A stretch of 64,000 nt of DNA from Serpula lacrymans var. lacrymans S7.9 (Eukaryota; Basidiomycota; Agaricomycetes; Boletales; Serpulaceae): contig NW_006763292.1 of NCBI RefSeq assembly GCF_000218685.1, positions 450,775-514,774 on the forward strand, written 5' to 3'. Both the position numbers and the translations under genes were made by a program. Position 1 is the stretch's first letter, and each line of letters opens with the position of its first letter. This document shows positions 44,551 to 57,900 of the stretch, piece by piece. The notes below the pieces were generated by a model. The model did not search any database. It was given only the letters and a program-made list of their open reading frames with translations, and had not been told where the DNA came from.

Positions 44551-46689
44551 CTCAAAAAATTGTCCTAGGATAGAACATCACCTATCCAGGACCACATTGC
44601 GAGAAGTTGGACTATTGATTCACACCTCTCCAGAATGAAACTAGGAGTTGATACTAAACTCACGGCCTTTTCTCTTCTCCAATCTCTTCCATGCACTCCT
44701 GAATGGCACATGTTCTAGTCATTGGTAATCAACACGATTGAAGAAGATAAACTTACCTTTGATGCAGTTGAGATCCGGATCACTGCAGAAGTGGCATGAC
44801 AGTCAGGAAAGGCTCCTGGAGGTTCCAAATCAGCACTCAAGTCCATGGAAAAGTGGTGTGACTTCCACAAAGTCAAATTGCACAACACCTTGGAGTGTTA
44901 AACACTTTAGTCAGCTGGGAAAGGTCAAAAGAAGAAAGGAAAGGATAAACACAAGGATAAAGGAAAAGAGAAGGAACAGGCAAATACGGTGGAGCAATAA
45001 TCTGGATCTGACTCTGAGGAGGAACAGAATCATATTACATTGGAACATGTATATATTTCCAAGCCCCTTGCTAAGCGTATTCAAGCTTACTTTGTGTTGG
45101 AACCCAATAAGACAAAAACAACAATCATCATTGACCCTAGAAGTAACATCTCATATGGTCCCTCACCGCTCCTGGTTTGAGCCAGGAACATACCATGTTC
45201 TGAACCCTCCAAGGACAATCAGTTTTGGGGATGAATCCTCTGTTAATACAATTGGAATTGAAACAGTGATCCTGCAAATAACTATTGGCAAAAAAAACTA
45301 TAATATTGCACTGTCAAATATTTTACTTGTGCCAAACTTCACTTTAGCACTTATCTCCCTCCACAAATTGTCTAAAACAGGATTATCAACACTTTTTCCA
45401 GCAGGGTCCAATGCTTGTGAAGTTTGTAAAAAGAAGGAACTCATCCTCACTGCCCTACATAAGCACGGACTTTATCACACCCAAGCAAAACCCAAAATAA
45501 ACCTGGAGTCAGCTTTTACAGCAGTGGATGTAAATCTATTAGAGAGGAGAATGGGACACATTGGAATGGATTGTTTATAACAAATAGTTACAAAAGGACA
45601 ACTCCAGGACATAGACACCCTTACCGGAACCCCGGATTTCTGTGAACCTTGTGTTTTAGGAAAGATGAAAAAATTACCCTTCAAGTCCACTGGAGGAAAC
45701 TGTGCCAAGCGCCCCATACAAATTGTGCACACAGATGTTGGAGGACCAATTAAAACAACCTCCAGGGAGGGTTTCCGATACTAGATTATCATTGTAGACG
45801 ATTTCTCCAAATTTCCATGGATATATTTTCTAATACACAAAAGTGAAGTGATACAAGCAATGGAAAGAAGACATCCAAATATTTTTCTGAACTCATTTGG
45901 GAGAGGATAACTTCACTCCACTTTACACAGAATTCCTCCAGAGTGATGGAGGAGGAGAATAAACTGGTGATGCATCCAAAAATCAACTCCAAGGAGATGG
46001 TATCCTCCAAGAAACCACAGCTGCAGATACCCCGCAACAAAATGGCATTGCAGGACGCATGAATCAGACATTGGCTACTACATTAGCAACCACTATGCTC
46101 CATGATTTAATGCTCCCAAAGTCATTTGGGGTGAATGCCATGCAAACGGCTGCATGTATCACAGCACACAGCCCAGCATCAGGACTCCATGGAAAGACCC
46201 TATATAAAATACTGTTTAAAAGGAGTATTGATCCAACTTTATTCCGCCCTTTTATATGTCAAGCATATGCCTTGATTTTAAAAGACAAACAGCAAGAAAA
46301 GTTCTACTCCAAGGGGCGCAAAGCCATAATGATTGGCTATACACATGGAAAGCAAGCCTACAAACTCCTAGACACTGAAAACTAAACTGTGTTTTCTAGT
46401 TGGCATGTCATATTTAATGAATCCGGAAAGGTACAAAAGGACGACACTGCTCCCTGGAACACAGACCCCAGCACAAATCAGTGGGAGGAACTTATTCCAG
46501 AGAATGTTCACCTTCCGGACCAAAACACAATGGAGGATGATCCTGACCCTCAGATCTAAGATCTATGTTGTGTAATTGATGCAAAAGATGTTGTGACTAT
46601 ACATTCTGTCATTTTTTAATATGACTTGAATAGAAGGTTGCTGATTTGGTGGGGGATCATTAAGGTGATGCTTGGAAACATTATAAGTG

Positions 46690-47723
46690 CATCTTCTTTC
46701 TCAGATCTTGCAGTGTACGTATGACGGTGATGAGTATATCTACACAGACAACAATCAGAATAATGTACGTATTCTCGACAATCAAATTTATTGAGGCAAG
46801 GTCTTGCACATCAACTATACTATATATGACATGTGTCAAGAGCATGATTCAGTGAATCCAAGAACTCGATGCGATGTCATGGTTTTTTCCAGGGAAAAGA
46901 AGCGGGGTGGACACTCTTATTGGTACACCCGTGTTCTTGGAGTGTTTCATACCCAGGTTCTCCACGTGTCCTTGGGTTCCAAGGACAATCGTCCACAACG
47001 CATGGAGTTTCTATGGGTCTGCTGGTTAGGCCTGGACTTGGAGCATCCAAGGTAGCTTTTTTACCTAAAGTAGGATTTGTCCCACAGAAGGGAATAGGAG
47101 CCTTTGCTTTCCTTAATCCATCGCTCGTTGTTTGAGCCTGTCACTTAATCCCAGCCTTTGCCGATGGTCATTCCACGCACTTACTTCGAAAGGGCCCTTC
47201 AGCAGGACGATTCGCCGGGGAGAGCAATGATTGGGCTGCATTCTATGTAAATATGTGAGTTTTGATTCACATTTTATATTGGCGCTGCTCTGTCACACAT
47301 CTTCATTGCAGTTTTGTCAATCGGGATATGTTCGTGAGATACACGCACCAGGGAGTTGGTCATCAAAACCTCCAGGTTGGAAATGTCAATATGAGAGATA
47401 ATAACGCATTGGCAGTGGACAAAGGACCTAAGGATCTTGACTTGGATTTGTCCCCAAACCAAGGCCAGGCCATTGATCAAGACCAACATCTAGCAGAGGA
47501 TGGACAAGTTGAGGACCAAGATTACAATCAGATAGATCAGACTCAGTACAAAGAAGTTATTGAGGACAATGACAGTGACATAACGGGACATTCACACTCA
47601 GACAATAAAGAAGAGTTTGAATTTGAAGTTGAAGTTGGAAATCCTGATTGTGAACTCCACGAGGAAGGGGAATGTACCTGTGATTCAGTTGTAGAAGAGG
47701 ACAGCTACTATGCTTTGTTATAG
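46690..47723 (+). pseudogene. Plavaka-like transposase, 3' fragment 3
   Basis: The text QCTYDGDEYIYTDNNQNNVR, ILDNQIY, GKVLHINYTIYDMCQEHDSV, NPRTRCDVMVFSREKKRGGH and YWYTRVLGVFHTQVLHV, then PQRMEFLWVCWLG (46,705-47,030), is the C-terminal region of a Plavaka-type element of a different subgroup from copies 1 and 2. A stop and shift at 47,055 lead to KVGFVPQKGIGAFAFLNPSL. An intron ending with a TTGCAG acceptor at about 47,311 gives FVNRDMFVRYTHQGVGHQ and a long acidic tail with EFEFEVEVGNPDCE, stopping at 47,721. The TGA after IY near 46,794 and other breaks make it inactive. Confidence 0.78.
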
Positions 47724-48242
47724 ACATACATAACAGTGTATACATTCTCATAAAGGTGCATATACCTTCCGCTCACGTAGATGATCTTATTTATCAACTC
47801 ACTATTCTTGCAATCTCAGTATATTCATTCTGGTTGGATAGCTACATTCTGTTCTTACAATCAAACTTTGATACAGCGTTTTCTACAGCCAGGGTGCACG
47901 GTGTCACAGCTACTTTATCCAGGTACGAGAAGATTGTGAGTGCACGTGTATAATCTGTGTCATGCTGAAATAGTTTTAATTTCTGTGTATGTGTGCACAC
48001 ACAGCCTCTGACATCCTCTGTTGTGTGTCCAGAGCCAGTGGATGATTTAGTATGTGGCGGTACAGTCATGTCAAGGGCTTCTGGCAATCAGCTGCATTTC
48101 TGACATCGCCATCCCAATTGTGGCGGTACAGGTAAAGTGAAGCTACGGTTCGTGTTCCGACTCTGTTCTGTTCTTGACCAAAACTGATATATCTGACTCT
48201 TTTCCAGATTCACTCAATTCAAAGCCTTTCCTCAGTGGAATC
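47724..48242. other. No firm gene; possible exons upstream of the small basic ORF
   Basis: A GTAAAG donor at about 48,130 and a TTTTCCAG acceptor at about 48,208 could form an intron leading into the ORF that follows. An alternating TG/CA stretch with GTGTGCACACAC lies at 47,990-48,004. No protein family recognised. Confidence 0.3.
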
Positions 48243-48611
48243 ATGTCTTCACGAGTTCGAAAGAACAAACAGCGCCCTGGCCATCTCATAGCTCTGCACT
48301 CGTCCAGACTTGTTCTCTTACCTCGGTCTTTTTGTAATGATATCTCCCATGTCTATCAGGTGCTTAGTGTGGGTCGGAAACTTATTCCCCACAAGTATTA
48401 CCTGCAAGCATTTTATAGAGCCTTTTCTAGGCTTGTCATGGGGCACCGCAGTCGCAGGTTAAGAACACAAGAGGCTTGGTTTTTAAAGAAGAGAGTACAG
48501 CAGAAGAGGTTGAAGTGGGATATAATCTTCGATTTGAAACAGGCCAGGCACCGTGTTCTCAAGCTTCATAAAGAGCTCCTTGAGTGTACTTCTCATATGG
48601 CAGAGTATTGA
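48243..48611 (+). CDS. Small basic protein, unknown
   Basis: A 122-codon frame from ATG at 48243 to a stop at 48609 is very rich in Arg/Lys (MSSRVRKNKQRPGHLIALHS, GHRSRRLRTQEAWFLKKRVQ, QKRLKWDIIF). It ends in a helical, coiled-coil-like segment, LKQARHRVLKLHKELLECTS. The frame is open upstream to 48174. There are no internal stops. I know no homologue. It could bind nucleic acid. It lies between a Plavaka fragment and a DUF6698-like relic, so it may be a remnant of a larger repeated gene. Confidence 0.4.
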   Translation: MSSRVRKNKQRPGHLIALHSSRLVLLPRSFCNDISHVYQVLSVGRKLIPHKYYLQAFYRAFSRLVMGHRSRRLRTQEAWFLKKRVQQKRLKWDIIFDLKQARHRVLKLHKELLECTSHMAEY

Positions 48612-49035
48612 AGGAGTTGTGTTGGTACTTTGTTGACAAGGTATGCAAATATCTTTCTTATCATTCCTTTTATTGATGCTATAACAGTGAGTAACAGCAG
48701 AGAATGTTGCATACTTGTCCTCTGTGTTCCATGTCTTTGTTGACCAACGGGTAATACTTATACATTGTATACTACCATATCCGAAATGTAATATTTGTGT
48801 CACTCGCTGTGAATAGAACATGATGTGATATGAAACTTCGAATCTCAGAAGGACACGACAAAAGGGGAACTCAATGCTCAGTACTGATCAGATGGGAGCG
48901 GATAACTCACATGTTTGCTTCAGACTATACAGTAAGGGAAGGTGACTGAATTCCACTGTTATCAATAGGTTACACAGCTCGAAAACGCAGTATAAATACA
49001 GAGTAACCCGTTTTTGTCCAGCATCAGTAATCAAC
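48612..49035. other. Intergenic, likely promoter of the next gene
   Basis: No gene. A GAAAACGCAGTATAAATACAG stretch at about 48,977-48,996 contains TATAAATA some 40-50 bp before the ATG at 49,036, a plausible TATA box. Confidence 0.4.
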
Positions 49036-50895
49036 ATGCCACTCCAGCCTGCTGAATTCTCCAGTCGTTCTGGCCCTTTGACTCGGGAGTTAACCCAGGC
49101 TACATTAGGGACTACTACACCTCCATCAACTCAACTCAGACCGCCGCGCTTCCGGCGAGATCCGACTAGTACACCTCCAGCGACTCAACCCAGACCACCT
49201 GGCCTCCAGCGAGACCCAACTAGTACGCCTCCCTCAACTCAAGCCAGCCTGAGACCACCGCGCTTCCGAGGTCATGACGATAGTGGGTCAACGTACCGAG
49301 ACCATGAAGGCAACTTGGACAGACAATCTCCTGTGGATCAAATTGACAATCAAGATATCGAGGCCTCTCAAGTGGCTGAAGCAAAAAGGCGCATAGCAAC
49401 ACTAGAGGATGAGCTTGAAAAGCTCCGTAGTGGTTTGAAGCGCAAAATGTGTGTATCATTGATAAAGGATCAGCTATTACTGCAGAACACTGACCCGGCA
49501 CCAGCTTATCAATAGTGAATCTGATGGTGATTGCTATATTAACCCAGGACGAGCAATTTGACGTCTTGTGTCTCTTTTTGAGTCCATCAACAATATTGTT
49601 GGTGAGCAGGACAGGAGGGCCATGTTAGATGATGATGAGTCATCCATTGAGCATTCCACCTAGTAAGTTGTTATCTTTACACTATTGTGTTTTGAGTTGT
49701 AAGTGCTGAATATTTTGACCATATACTCTAGTGAAAACCATCTGTATAGAGCTTATCAAGAGCTACTGATATATGTTCCTACGCTCAAGATAAAGCTATC
49801 AGATCCCAAGTTCACCACCAAGGACCAAAATGTACTCTTTCAGAAGGTTCTCTTCATCCCAATAGTGCTATGGGTCACTGATCTTATCAGCAAATATATT
49901 AACTTAGGAAAGGGGCTGACGGTGCCCAAGGTGATGACGCGGGGAACTTAAAACCAATTATTGTGTCCTGGATTGCAGAAATATTCTCTGTCACCGATCT
50001 GACTCTGGATGCTAGCAATAAGAGTAGCCGCGGCTTTGCAAACAATCATACTGGCCGCCTCCTGTGCCCCATAGAATATGACTGGAGTGGCTCAAAGTAA
50101 GCATGAAATATTTACTGTATTCTGAGTCCACCACATCTGATTGGACATACATTGCATAGTTAAAGCTGGTATAAGCGATCGTGACCCAGACTTCTTAGTG
50201 ACGGCGCTCATGATGCCTACCTTCTTGTACAAGAACTATAATATGAATGCTGACAACATGAAAGAAGGTTTATTCAAAAGCACGTTCTTGCCTTCCTTCT
50301 CATGATGCTACCGTCTTACTCATTCTCCTGTAGGCATTCAAGTTTATCTTTACCTCCCCTTCGTCAGTGAGGGGCATGGTAGAGAATGACTCCTATGTTT
50401 TTGTGCCTACTAGGAACCACAAGGGATCGGACACTCGCACACGTAATCATGTAGCTGCTCTCTTGGGCATGCAATCGGTTAAACCGAGGGCCATCGCTTA
50501 TGTGGCAGTACAGGTCAGTCAGTAGGTATAATAACTTGTATTGATGGCTAATAATCTTGGTATAGTTACATTTTGCATTATTGAATGTGGGATCTTGGCG
50601 TCCAATCGATGGGGATTTTGACTAACAAAGAGTTCTACAGGTTTATTGTTGATTTTCCTGAGATGCCCCCAGGTCCTGCCAGCAAGAATCGTGTTAACAT
50701 GTTATTATTATGGTGGAATCAGTAAGTGCTCTACTTACCTCAGGCTGTGAACACTGCTAATCAACTCCTTTACTTCTGTAGAAAAGTTTTTGGCCTTCAT
50801 AATGCTAGCAACTACAGCCCCCAGGATTACGCAAGGATGTTGATGTCAAAGCTTAAGGCACAAAGAGTCGCTCGAGAAAGTATATCGTCAATCTA
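49036..50895 (+). pseudogene. DUF6698-like basidiomycete protein, several exons, probably broken
   Basis: The N-terminus has an 18-residue repeat in three copies (TSTPPATQPRPPGLQRDP type, 49,110-49,270) followed by a coiled coil, AKRRIATLEDELEKL. Next come LFESINNIVGEQDRRAMLDD and an intron with GTAAGT at about 49,665 and CTCTAG at 49,731. YENHLYRAYQELLIYVPTLK, KGADGAQGDDAGNLKPIIVS and TGRLLCPIEYDWSG follow. The conserved core reads DRDPDFLVTALMMPTFLYKN, AFKFIFTSPSSV, HVAALLGMQSVKPRAIAYVA, LNVGSWRPIDGDFD and VDFPEMPPGPASKNRV, ending KLKAQRVARESISSI at 50,895. Introns such as those at 50,098-50,160 and 50,738-50,781 are evident, but the frames do not join cleanly at two junctions (near 49,900 and 50,160). 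The family name is from memory; the function is unknown and the family is very high in copy number in some agaricomycetes. Confidence 0.62.
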
Positions 50896-51966
50896 ACCGG
50901 GTTTTCCATTCTATCCATACTTTATAAGAGATACTCATGTATATTACAACTTTCAAACTAATCAATATCGTGATTTAATATTTCCCATTCAGAACTAAGT
51001 GACAACAACACGAATAAGTAGTTCTGATATTCACAATGGATATGTAAAATTCTGAGAAATTAACATTTAGATGAACATTGCGCATCACCTCAGCATCTGA
51101 TGGCAGATTTAGAGCAGGAGCAAACTTGCAATGAGCTGATATTCATATTGTCATATTGATAGATATTACACTGATGAGGCTATACCATAGCCACTTTGCA
51201 GATTCTCTACATAATGTTATTGCTATACAGGAAGTATTGATGATAGTTAGCCCAGTTATAGAATGAACATATATTTTTAATGGGATCAGCCAACAATCCT
51301 ATCTCGACAAGACTTTCAAAAGGCCCCATAAGATTCTTGGTGGTTGGCATTTAATTGCAAACAAGAAAACAAAAAGAAGACTATGCACGAATGCTACTAA
51401 CAGGAGCTTGTGTGTAGATCAATAAAATCAATATCCACTTTTGGAAATATCTTCAGCCTGGCAAACCTATAGCAGGCCTTGACATAATTTTGTGATGGTG
51501 ACAAAAAGCCTTCTTATACAAACTACAAGCACTCTGGGGACAGTTTGATCAAATAACGAGAAAAAATCAAGAGACTGGTAATATTAGCTCAACAATATCA
51601 TTATAGACAGCGCTACACACAAACCTGTATATAATGCGACAAATGACAATATTGACCAGACTTTGCACAATTCACTCAAATAAACAAAAACAATTCAAAG
51701 ATTGGTAATATTGATTCATGAAACCATTAGAGACAATGCTACTTGCAAACCTGTATGTAATGCGACAGATTATAATGTCGACCAGATTTTCCCAAAGTTA
51801 CAATTCATTTCCCCTTGGTAAACCCTTAGAAGGCTATATCATGATTTCCATAATTATTTTAGTGATTTTATATATTGCCCGCATTATAAAGCTCAGATAT
51901 ACCTTGACAAAAATGTTCCGTTTTTAGTGATGTGGTTAGCAAGCGCAAAATCAAGATTTTGTTGGA
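50896..51966. other. Non-coding stretch with a degenerate 100-bp direct repeat
   Basis: No gene can be supported. A unit with GACTGGTAATATT, CAAACCTGTATATAATGCGAC and ATTGACCAGA (about 51,572-51,665) recurs in diverged form (GATTGGTAATATT, CAAACCTGTATGTAATGCGA) at about 51,699-51,790. It may be the untranslated 5' part of the Helitron that follows. Confidence 0.5.
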
Positions 51967-54900
51967 TTTTTGATTGCGTATAACCCGTTCTATAGACAAA
52001 GTGGAGTACAGTTTTCTAACAAGAACTTGGACGAGTTATATGCAGGTGACAAGGACAGTGAACTCCCTGCTGCGCTATCATTAAGTTTTGTTCCCCCTGC
52101 TGCATCAGAGAACAATGCTACTTCTGACTACACCGATCAAAATAACCTTGACTCAGGGCCGTTGGGCAAGCAACATGATTTTATTCTCGAGGCTGTGGGC
52201 TATACTTTAGGGGACCATTCCCTTACAAGTTATTGTCAGATAAAAGCAATGGCGCTAGCTTCCTGCATTGATGGTAAAAGGTTTTTGCAAGTTTGAAGTG
52301 CCAATAGCCTCATTAATGATGATGATCCTTCCATGTTGTCTTTGCTATTTCCTCACTTAGATCCGTGGGGAATTGGATCATTCAACCACCCAGATTGCAC
52401 TGTAGAGCAGTGCATTTTGTTCCAGAGGCAAGTGCACAACCTTCTTATGCAGCATAATATAAACTTGATCCAAATTTTGCTTATGTGTGTTTCAATATCT
52501 TGCAAAAAAAAGAAGTTAATCAGCAGATCTGTTTTCGGGTGTCATCTGATGTATGTTATACAATAGGTGCAGAAATTGCTGAATATGCTCCCGGTTTGAC
52601 AGACCTGTGTCGCCAATGGCAGAACAATCCAGCTGCAAAACCTTTAAACAACTATCAGACAAAGGCTTTATGCCTCCTTAACAAATTGAAACTCATTGTT
52701 GGGGGCCTCAATGGGTCGACTAGCTACAAACTATGCCAGCAGAATGAGATTTGTGCGCTCATTAAGAGATTTGGTACTCCTGCATTATTTTTTACCCTGA
52801 ATCTGTCTGATATCAATCATCCTTTGGTAGGAGTTCTTGGAGGCTTAATGCCTAAGCAATGGCAACAAATGTCTTTGTACAATTGCAGCCTGTTGTGGCT
52901 AAAAATCCAGCCGCTGCTGCTCAGTTTTTCCATATCATGATGTCCACTTTCTTCAAAGTTATCATGAAACATGGCTCTAACTCACCTGGTTTATTTGGGC
53001 ACAGTGAAGCATACTACGGCACGGTGGAAGTACAAGGAAGGGGTACCTTGCACTGTCATATGTTATTGTGGTTGCGTGGCAATCCAAATCCTCAGGTGTT
53101 GCGAGACCAAATGCGTGAAGACTGCATTTAAAGTACAATTGTTTCAATAGTTGGAAAGTATTATCAAGTGTGAGCTTCCTGGCATGACAGACATTCTTGT
53201 TGAGCAAGAAAGTGTTGCCATTCAAAAACCTCCACTGGCACCTGAGTCTATAGATCCACGTGTTCAAGATGCTCCTAATGTTGTAGTCAATGATTCATTG
53301 TTTGAGAAAGAGTTCCAGGAGTTTGTAAGAGAGTTAGCTGTGTACTGCAATTGGCACGAGCATACAGAGACTTGTTGGAAATATTTAAAACCTGGTGAAC
53401 CGCGTGACAATTCTCACTGTTGGATGAGAATTAATGGTAACACTCAATTTTTCACAGATCTGGATCCAGAGATGGAGTCCATCTTATTGCACAGGTTACA
53501 TCCACACATTAATAACTTCAATGATCTTGTGTTGTTTTTGATGCATTATAATATGGATATCAAATATATAGGCTTGGGGCAAGCTGCAAAAGCTCTTGTA
53601 TATTATGTAACTGACTACTTTACAAAGAGCTTGTTGCCTGTCAATGTTGGTTTTGATGCTTTGCGCTATGCTGTGAAAGAAATGGCATGAAATTCTCAAA
53701 TAGTGATTCAAGCTCAGCTGAGTGACATCAAAGTCTGTTCACAAAGATTGTTAATGCTATAATGGCACACCAGGAAATGTCTCACCAGCAAGTTATGAGC
53801 TATCTTATGGGAGGTGGTGACTACTACAGCAGCCATAGCTTTAAGTTGTTACGTTGGGCTGATTTTGACCGCTATGTACTTTGTGAACTTGAATGGACTA
53901 CCAATCCAAGGGGTGCGGGCCATGTGGAGCAAGTTGTTGATGATCCCGATGAATCTGACATTGATGTTGAAAGTTGTGATGGGGATGAAAGTACTGATAT
54001 GGGAGATGAGGTTCTTGTCATGTTTGATGGAGAGCGATTTAGTTCTAACACAGACATTGTAGACTACTGTCATAGGAGTGATGTGCTTCGATAACCTGTC
54101 TCTTTGAGAATTCACTGAAAGTGCTCAGAAAATTTCATTGAGGACAGGGGAAGCCAGGTTGGCCAAGCTCACCTCATATCAGGGTGGAGACAATAGTATG
54201 GAAACACGCATCCGAGGAACAAGGCACATCCTAGAGGTCAATTCCAATTGGCACTTCCTCAAAAGGATTCTCATCTTATTTGTATGCATGAGGAAAGTTT
54301 TGTTCCTGTGTTATTGGGTTCCTCCTTGCCTCGACCAGACCAAAGCAAAGCCAATTGCCTGTTATGTTGCCGTGCTATGCTCATTTTGTTCAAGCCTTGG
54401 TGTTTGGTATTGGACTTGAAGGAAGCTCACCACTTATGGTGTGATGCTTTTGAAGCCTATAATTTTCCACCGCATCTTCGTGTTATAATGAGTAATATGA
54501 ATGTGGAAAATGAATGCAAATATGCATGGGACTTATCTGAATCACAATGTGTAGGACAGAATTTATCTCACAGTAACGAAAATACAATACCCCAAGAAGT
54601 TGTTGATGACATTGAGGTCCTACAAGTGGTGTCTCTTTGATCGCCTTTTGAAGCTATTGCAGCATTGGAGAGTGTTCCATCTACAACAAAGAAGGATGAA
54701 AATGTTAGAAGTGTATCATCAGGAAAACATGATTTTGCTATAGTTGGATATGGATAGGTAATTATGCAAATATAGCAATTGTGGCAAAAAAGTGCATCTA
54801 AAGTGATCTATATCAGTTTATAGTGAATCATATTGGAATAAATTTAGCAGCTGTGGCATGTATAGTAATTAGTTCCACCTAAAGCATATCAGAGTGGATT

Positions 54901-57900
54901 AAAGCATTTAGTGACACTATACCAAATTTGATTATTTATTACCTAGAGTCATAATTAATGAGGATGCTAGTTATATCAATCAACACTACAAAATTTATCT
55001 AGTGTAAAATTTTGTTGGCTATCTTGTATGTACATGCTAAGTTAGCCAGCGTAAATTTATCCTTGAAGCCAAAATTTGAAGCGTTTTTTGAGACATATGT
55101 GAGCAGAGTGGCTGGCTCAATGCGTGGGAAAGTGTTTAATCGGAGCTTGAATGTCCCAAAAAGCGGTCAAACCTCTCTATAGTGTTTTGTCAACTGTGGG
55201 AAAGCGCTACTGCACTGCAGCACAGTTGCATCTCCCTCCCTGTCACCACATTGTGTGACACAATGGTGGCAACACCTCATCACTGTGTCACACAGTGCCA
55301 ACAATGCTGCACAAATTTTTAAGTCTCGCTATTCTACCAAGGTATCATTCTAGCCTGGCTACTAGTAGAGAGTAGCCAGACTGCAAAATTTTTGTCTCAC
55401 CAGACTCAATTGCAAGTACCAGATGGAGATGGCTGCCACCCCAACACCAATGCCCTAGAAACAGTTTGTAAGCCCCAGTATGTTGTGTTATTGTTTGTTT
55501 ATTCTGAATTACTATTCTGCTGAAGGCCATTTTTTGCTAATGACGACTTCTCCATCACCACCTCCTTCAACCTTCAACCCAACCTAGACAGCCCCAGCAA
55601 TGTCAATGCCAAAATAAAAAGGTCTTTCTTATTTATTCTACACTGATACATTATTATTTACAATTCCTAGGCTACTTCTGGAAAACCTAATATAAAAAAG
55701 GTGATGATATGGCATCATTCTTCTAGCTCTAGTAAGTGTTCATTTGTTCATTTATTTACAAAATAAACTAACAATCAAAATTGTCTACCAGCTTGAATAT
55801 GTTTTACTAGGTGCTGTCAATAATGCTATAATAGAATTCTCAGAGACGGCATTTTCTGCCAGGTACATCACCTTAATCACCATAAATCTCTACTTATTAT
55901 ACTTTTACAAGATGGGATCATGATATGAAATGCTCTCCTACATACTTGGCAGCATATTTGATAATTTGATGAACATGTTTGGTAAGAGCTTACTACATAT
56001 TTATATTGTAACATTTTTTTAACTTCAAGTATTTTTATAGGAATAGTTGTAGGCATAATTGTACAACATTGGGGCAATCTGACGTTGTTTTATAGATGTT
56101 ACTGCTGCAGCATTTTTGGAATCAATATAATTTCCTTTAATATTGTTTTTTTTGGATATAGTTGAGTATGGATCGATATAATTGCATTTAGAGTGAATTA
56201 GAGTGAATTAGAGTGAATTATAGTCAAAAAGTGCAAGGTCATTTTTGTTTTAACAACTGTGCTATAAACCAATTTTTATGATATAGCAATACTCTAAACA
56301 GATATTTATTAATATTTATGCATTTACTATAGGGGACTGTGCAAGAATTGCACTTATAGATATAACAGATATTTATTGCATTTATATCCAAGTCATGTTT
56401 TCCTGATGATTGACTGCATTAGAACAATAACACTCTATATTGCTGGCATTGGAGGATCTGGTAAAAGCCATGTCATTAATGCAATTGTTGAATTTTTTAA
56501 CAGGTGTAATTGCAGCAATGAATTGTTATTGAGTGCCCCAACAGGCTGCGCTGCTGTCCTCATTGATGGTTACACCATACACTCATTGACATTTCTACCA
56601 AAATCTCAGCACAAGCTTAATCAAAGTGAACTGGAAAATGTGTGGAGGGATGTTAATTACCTTGTCATTGACAAAATCTCTATGGTATCTGTGTCTCTCC
56701 TCAGCGTCATCTTTCACAGGCTCTGTTCTGCAAAGGCCTATAATCCTGCTTGTGTTGCAAAACCATTCAGAGGCATCAATGTAATCTCCACAGGGGATTT
56801 TGGTCAACTCAAGCCAGTGAGAGAGAGAGCCTCGTTTGGGCATTCCTTAGTGGGCCGCCTCCTTCCCAATACCGCACAAACCGAATATGGTCAATCTTCC
56901 TTACACAGAGCTTTCTTATGGCGTCAAATCAACAAAGTTGTTGAGCTCGAGAAAAATTGACGTGCTCTTGACAATCTCTCCTTCTGCAGCGCATTTGACT
57001 TGGCCACGCATGGAACGGTACAACAATCATGACAGATTCCCAATCAGGTGTTGGTACAAATTACAGTGAGTCAGACTTTGACATCTTAAATAAACAATGC
57101 TTGCAATATTTGAGTGTTCACCATCCTCAAGGTCTCGGGAACTTCAAAGACGCTCCCATAATTGTTTGCAAAAAAGTGCTCCGTGATGCCATTAACTACA
57201 AAAAGGTACGGTCTTTTTCTCGTAGCACTAATCAGGACTTCTTTGTATACCATGTAAAAGATGTCATGAAAAAAAGCCCCTCAGCAAAGATGTATGATAA
57301 TTTGTATGGGATCATATCGGAGCAAGCATCACTCACAACAGCTTGGGAAAGATTCCCCTTGTCCTAGGCATGCGTGTTATGGTCACTGAAAATGTGGCCA
57401 CTTCTTGCAACATTGTAAATGGCGCTGAAGGAATTTTTCAAGACATCAAATTCTCTGTAGACAAGCAAAATTGAAGGTGCTAACCTCTAATCCCCTTCAC
57501 TTCCTATAGACGTTGTTCCCATTCTGTTTTCTCCAACGTGTTTCACTTATAATCCTTATAGTCCCAAAATCACAGCAGAAGAGCACACTTCCCACACATC
57601 ACCAAAACCCTGCAATATTGTGTGAACTCAACTGCCTTTGTTACCAGCTTACACTTACACCAACTACAAGGTACAAGGGCGTTCATTAAAGAGGGTTATC
57701 TTGGATCTGGCAGGCTGCAAGTCTCTACAGAGTGTCTATGTTATGTTATCTCATGCAACCTCTTGAGCTGGTGTTACCATCTTGAGGTCTTTCAAAAGTG
57801 TACGTGTCAACCAACATATCGGACAAGACATTGGACAAGAGTTTAGAGAAGAATTCAATTGTTTGCAGGCGTTGGATGAGGAAACTAAGACTCTTTATTT

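Larger units (their letters stand above)
43440..46558 (+). pseudogene. Ty1/copia element 2: gag to integrase, RT missing
   Basis: Gag begins NFQI.KLW (43460), is split by LTR B, and continues VSKLCGEKVLRVVTGEELKP, KDEKAHGII and DHISDALLMRTGDLTSSK. After LTR A it has SWTIDSHLSRMKLGVDTKLT, then the zinc-knuckle-like CDFHKVKLHNTLEC (about 44857). Protease text with SHMVPHRSWF (about 45150) and the GAG-pre-integrase block RMGHIGMDCL...CEPCVLGK follow. The integrase carries VHTDVGGPIK, IIIVDDFSKFPW and the DGGGE...PQQNGIAGRMNQ pair of catalytic sites (45,730-46,075). It then runs to the linker ending WHVIFNESGK and DDPDPQI at 46558. Several TAG/TAA stops fall where Trp or Gln is usual. No RT follows; a Plavaka fragment begins instead. 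Confidence 0.83.
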
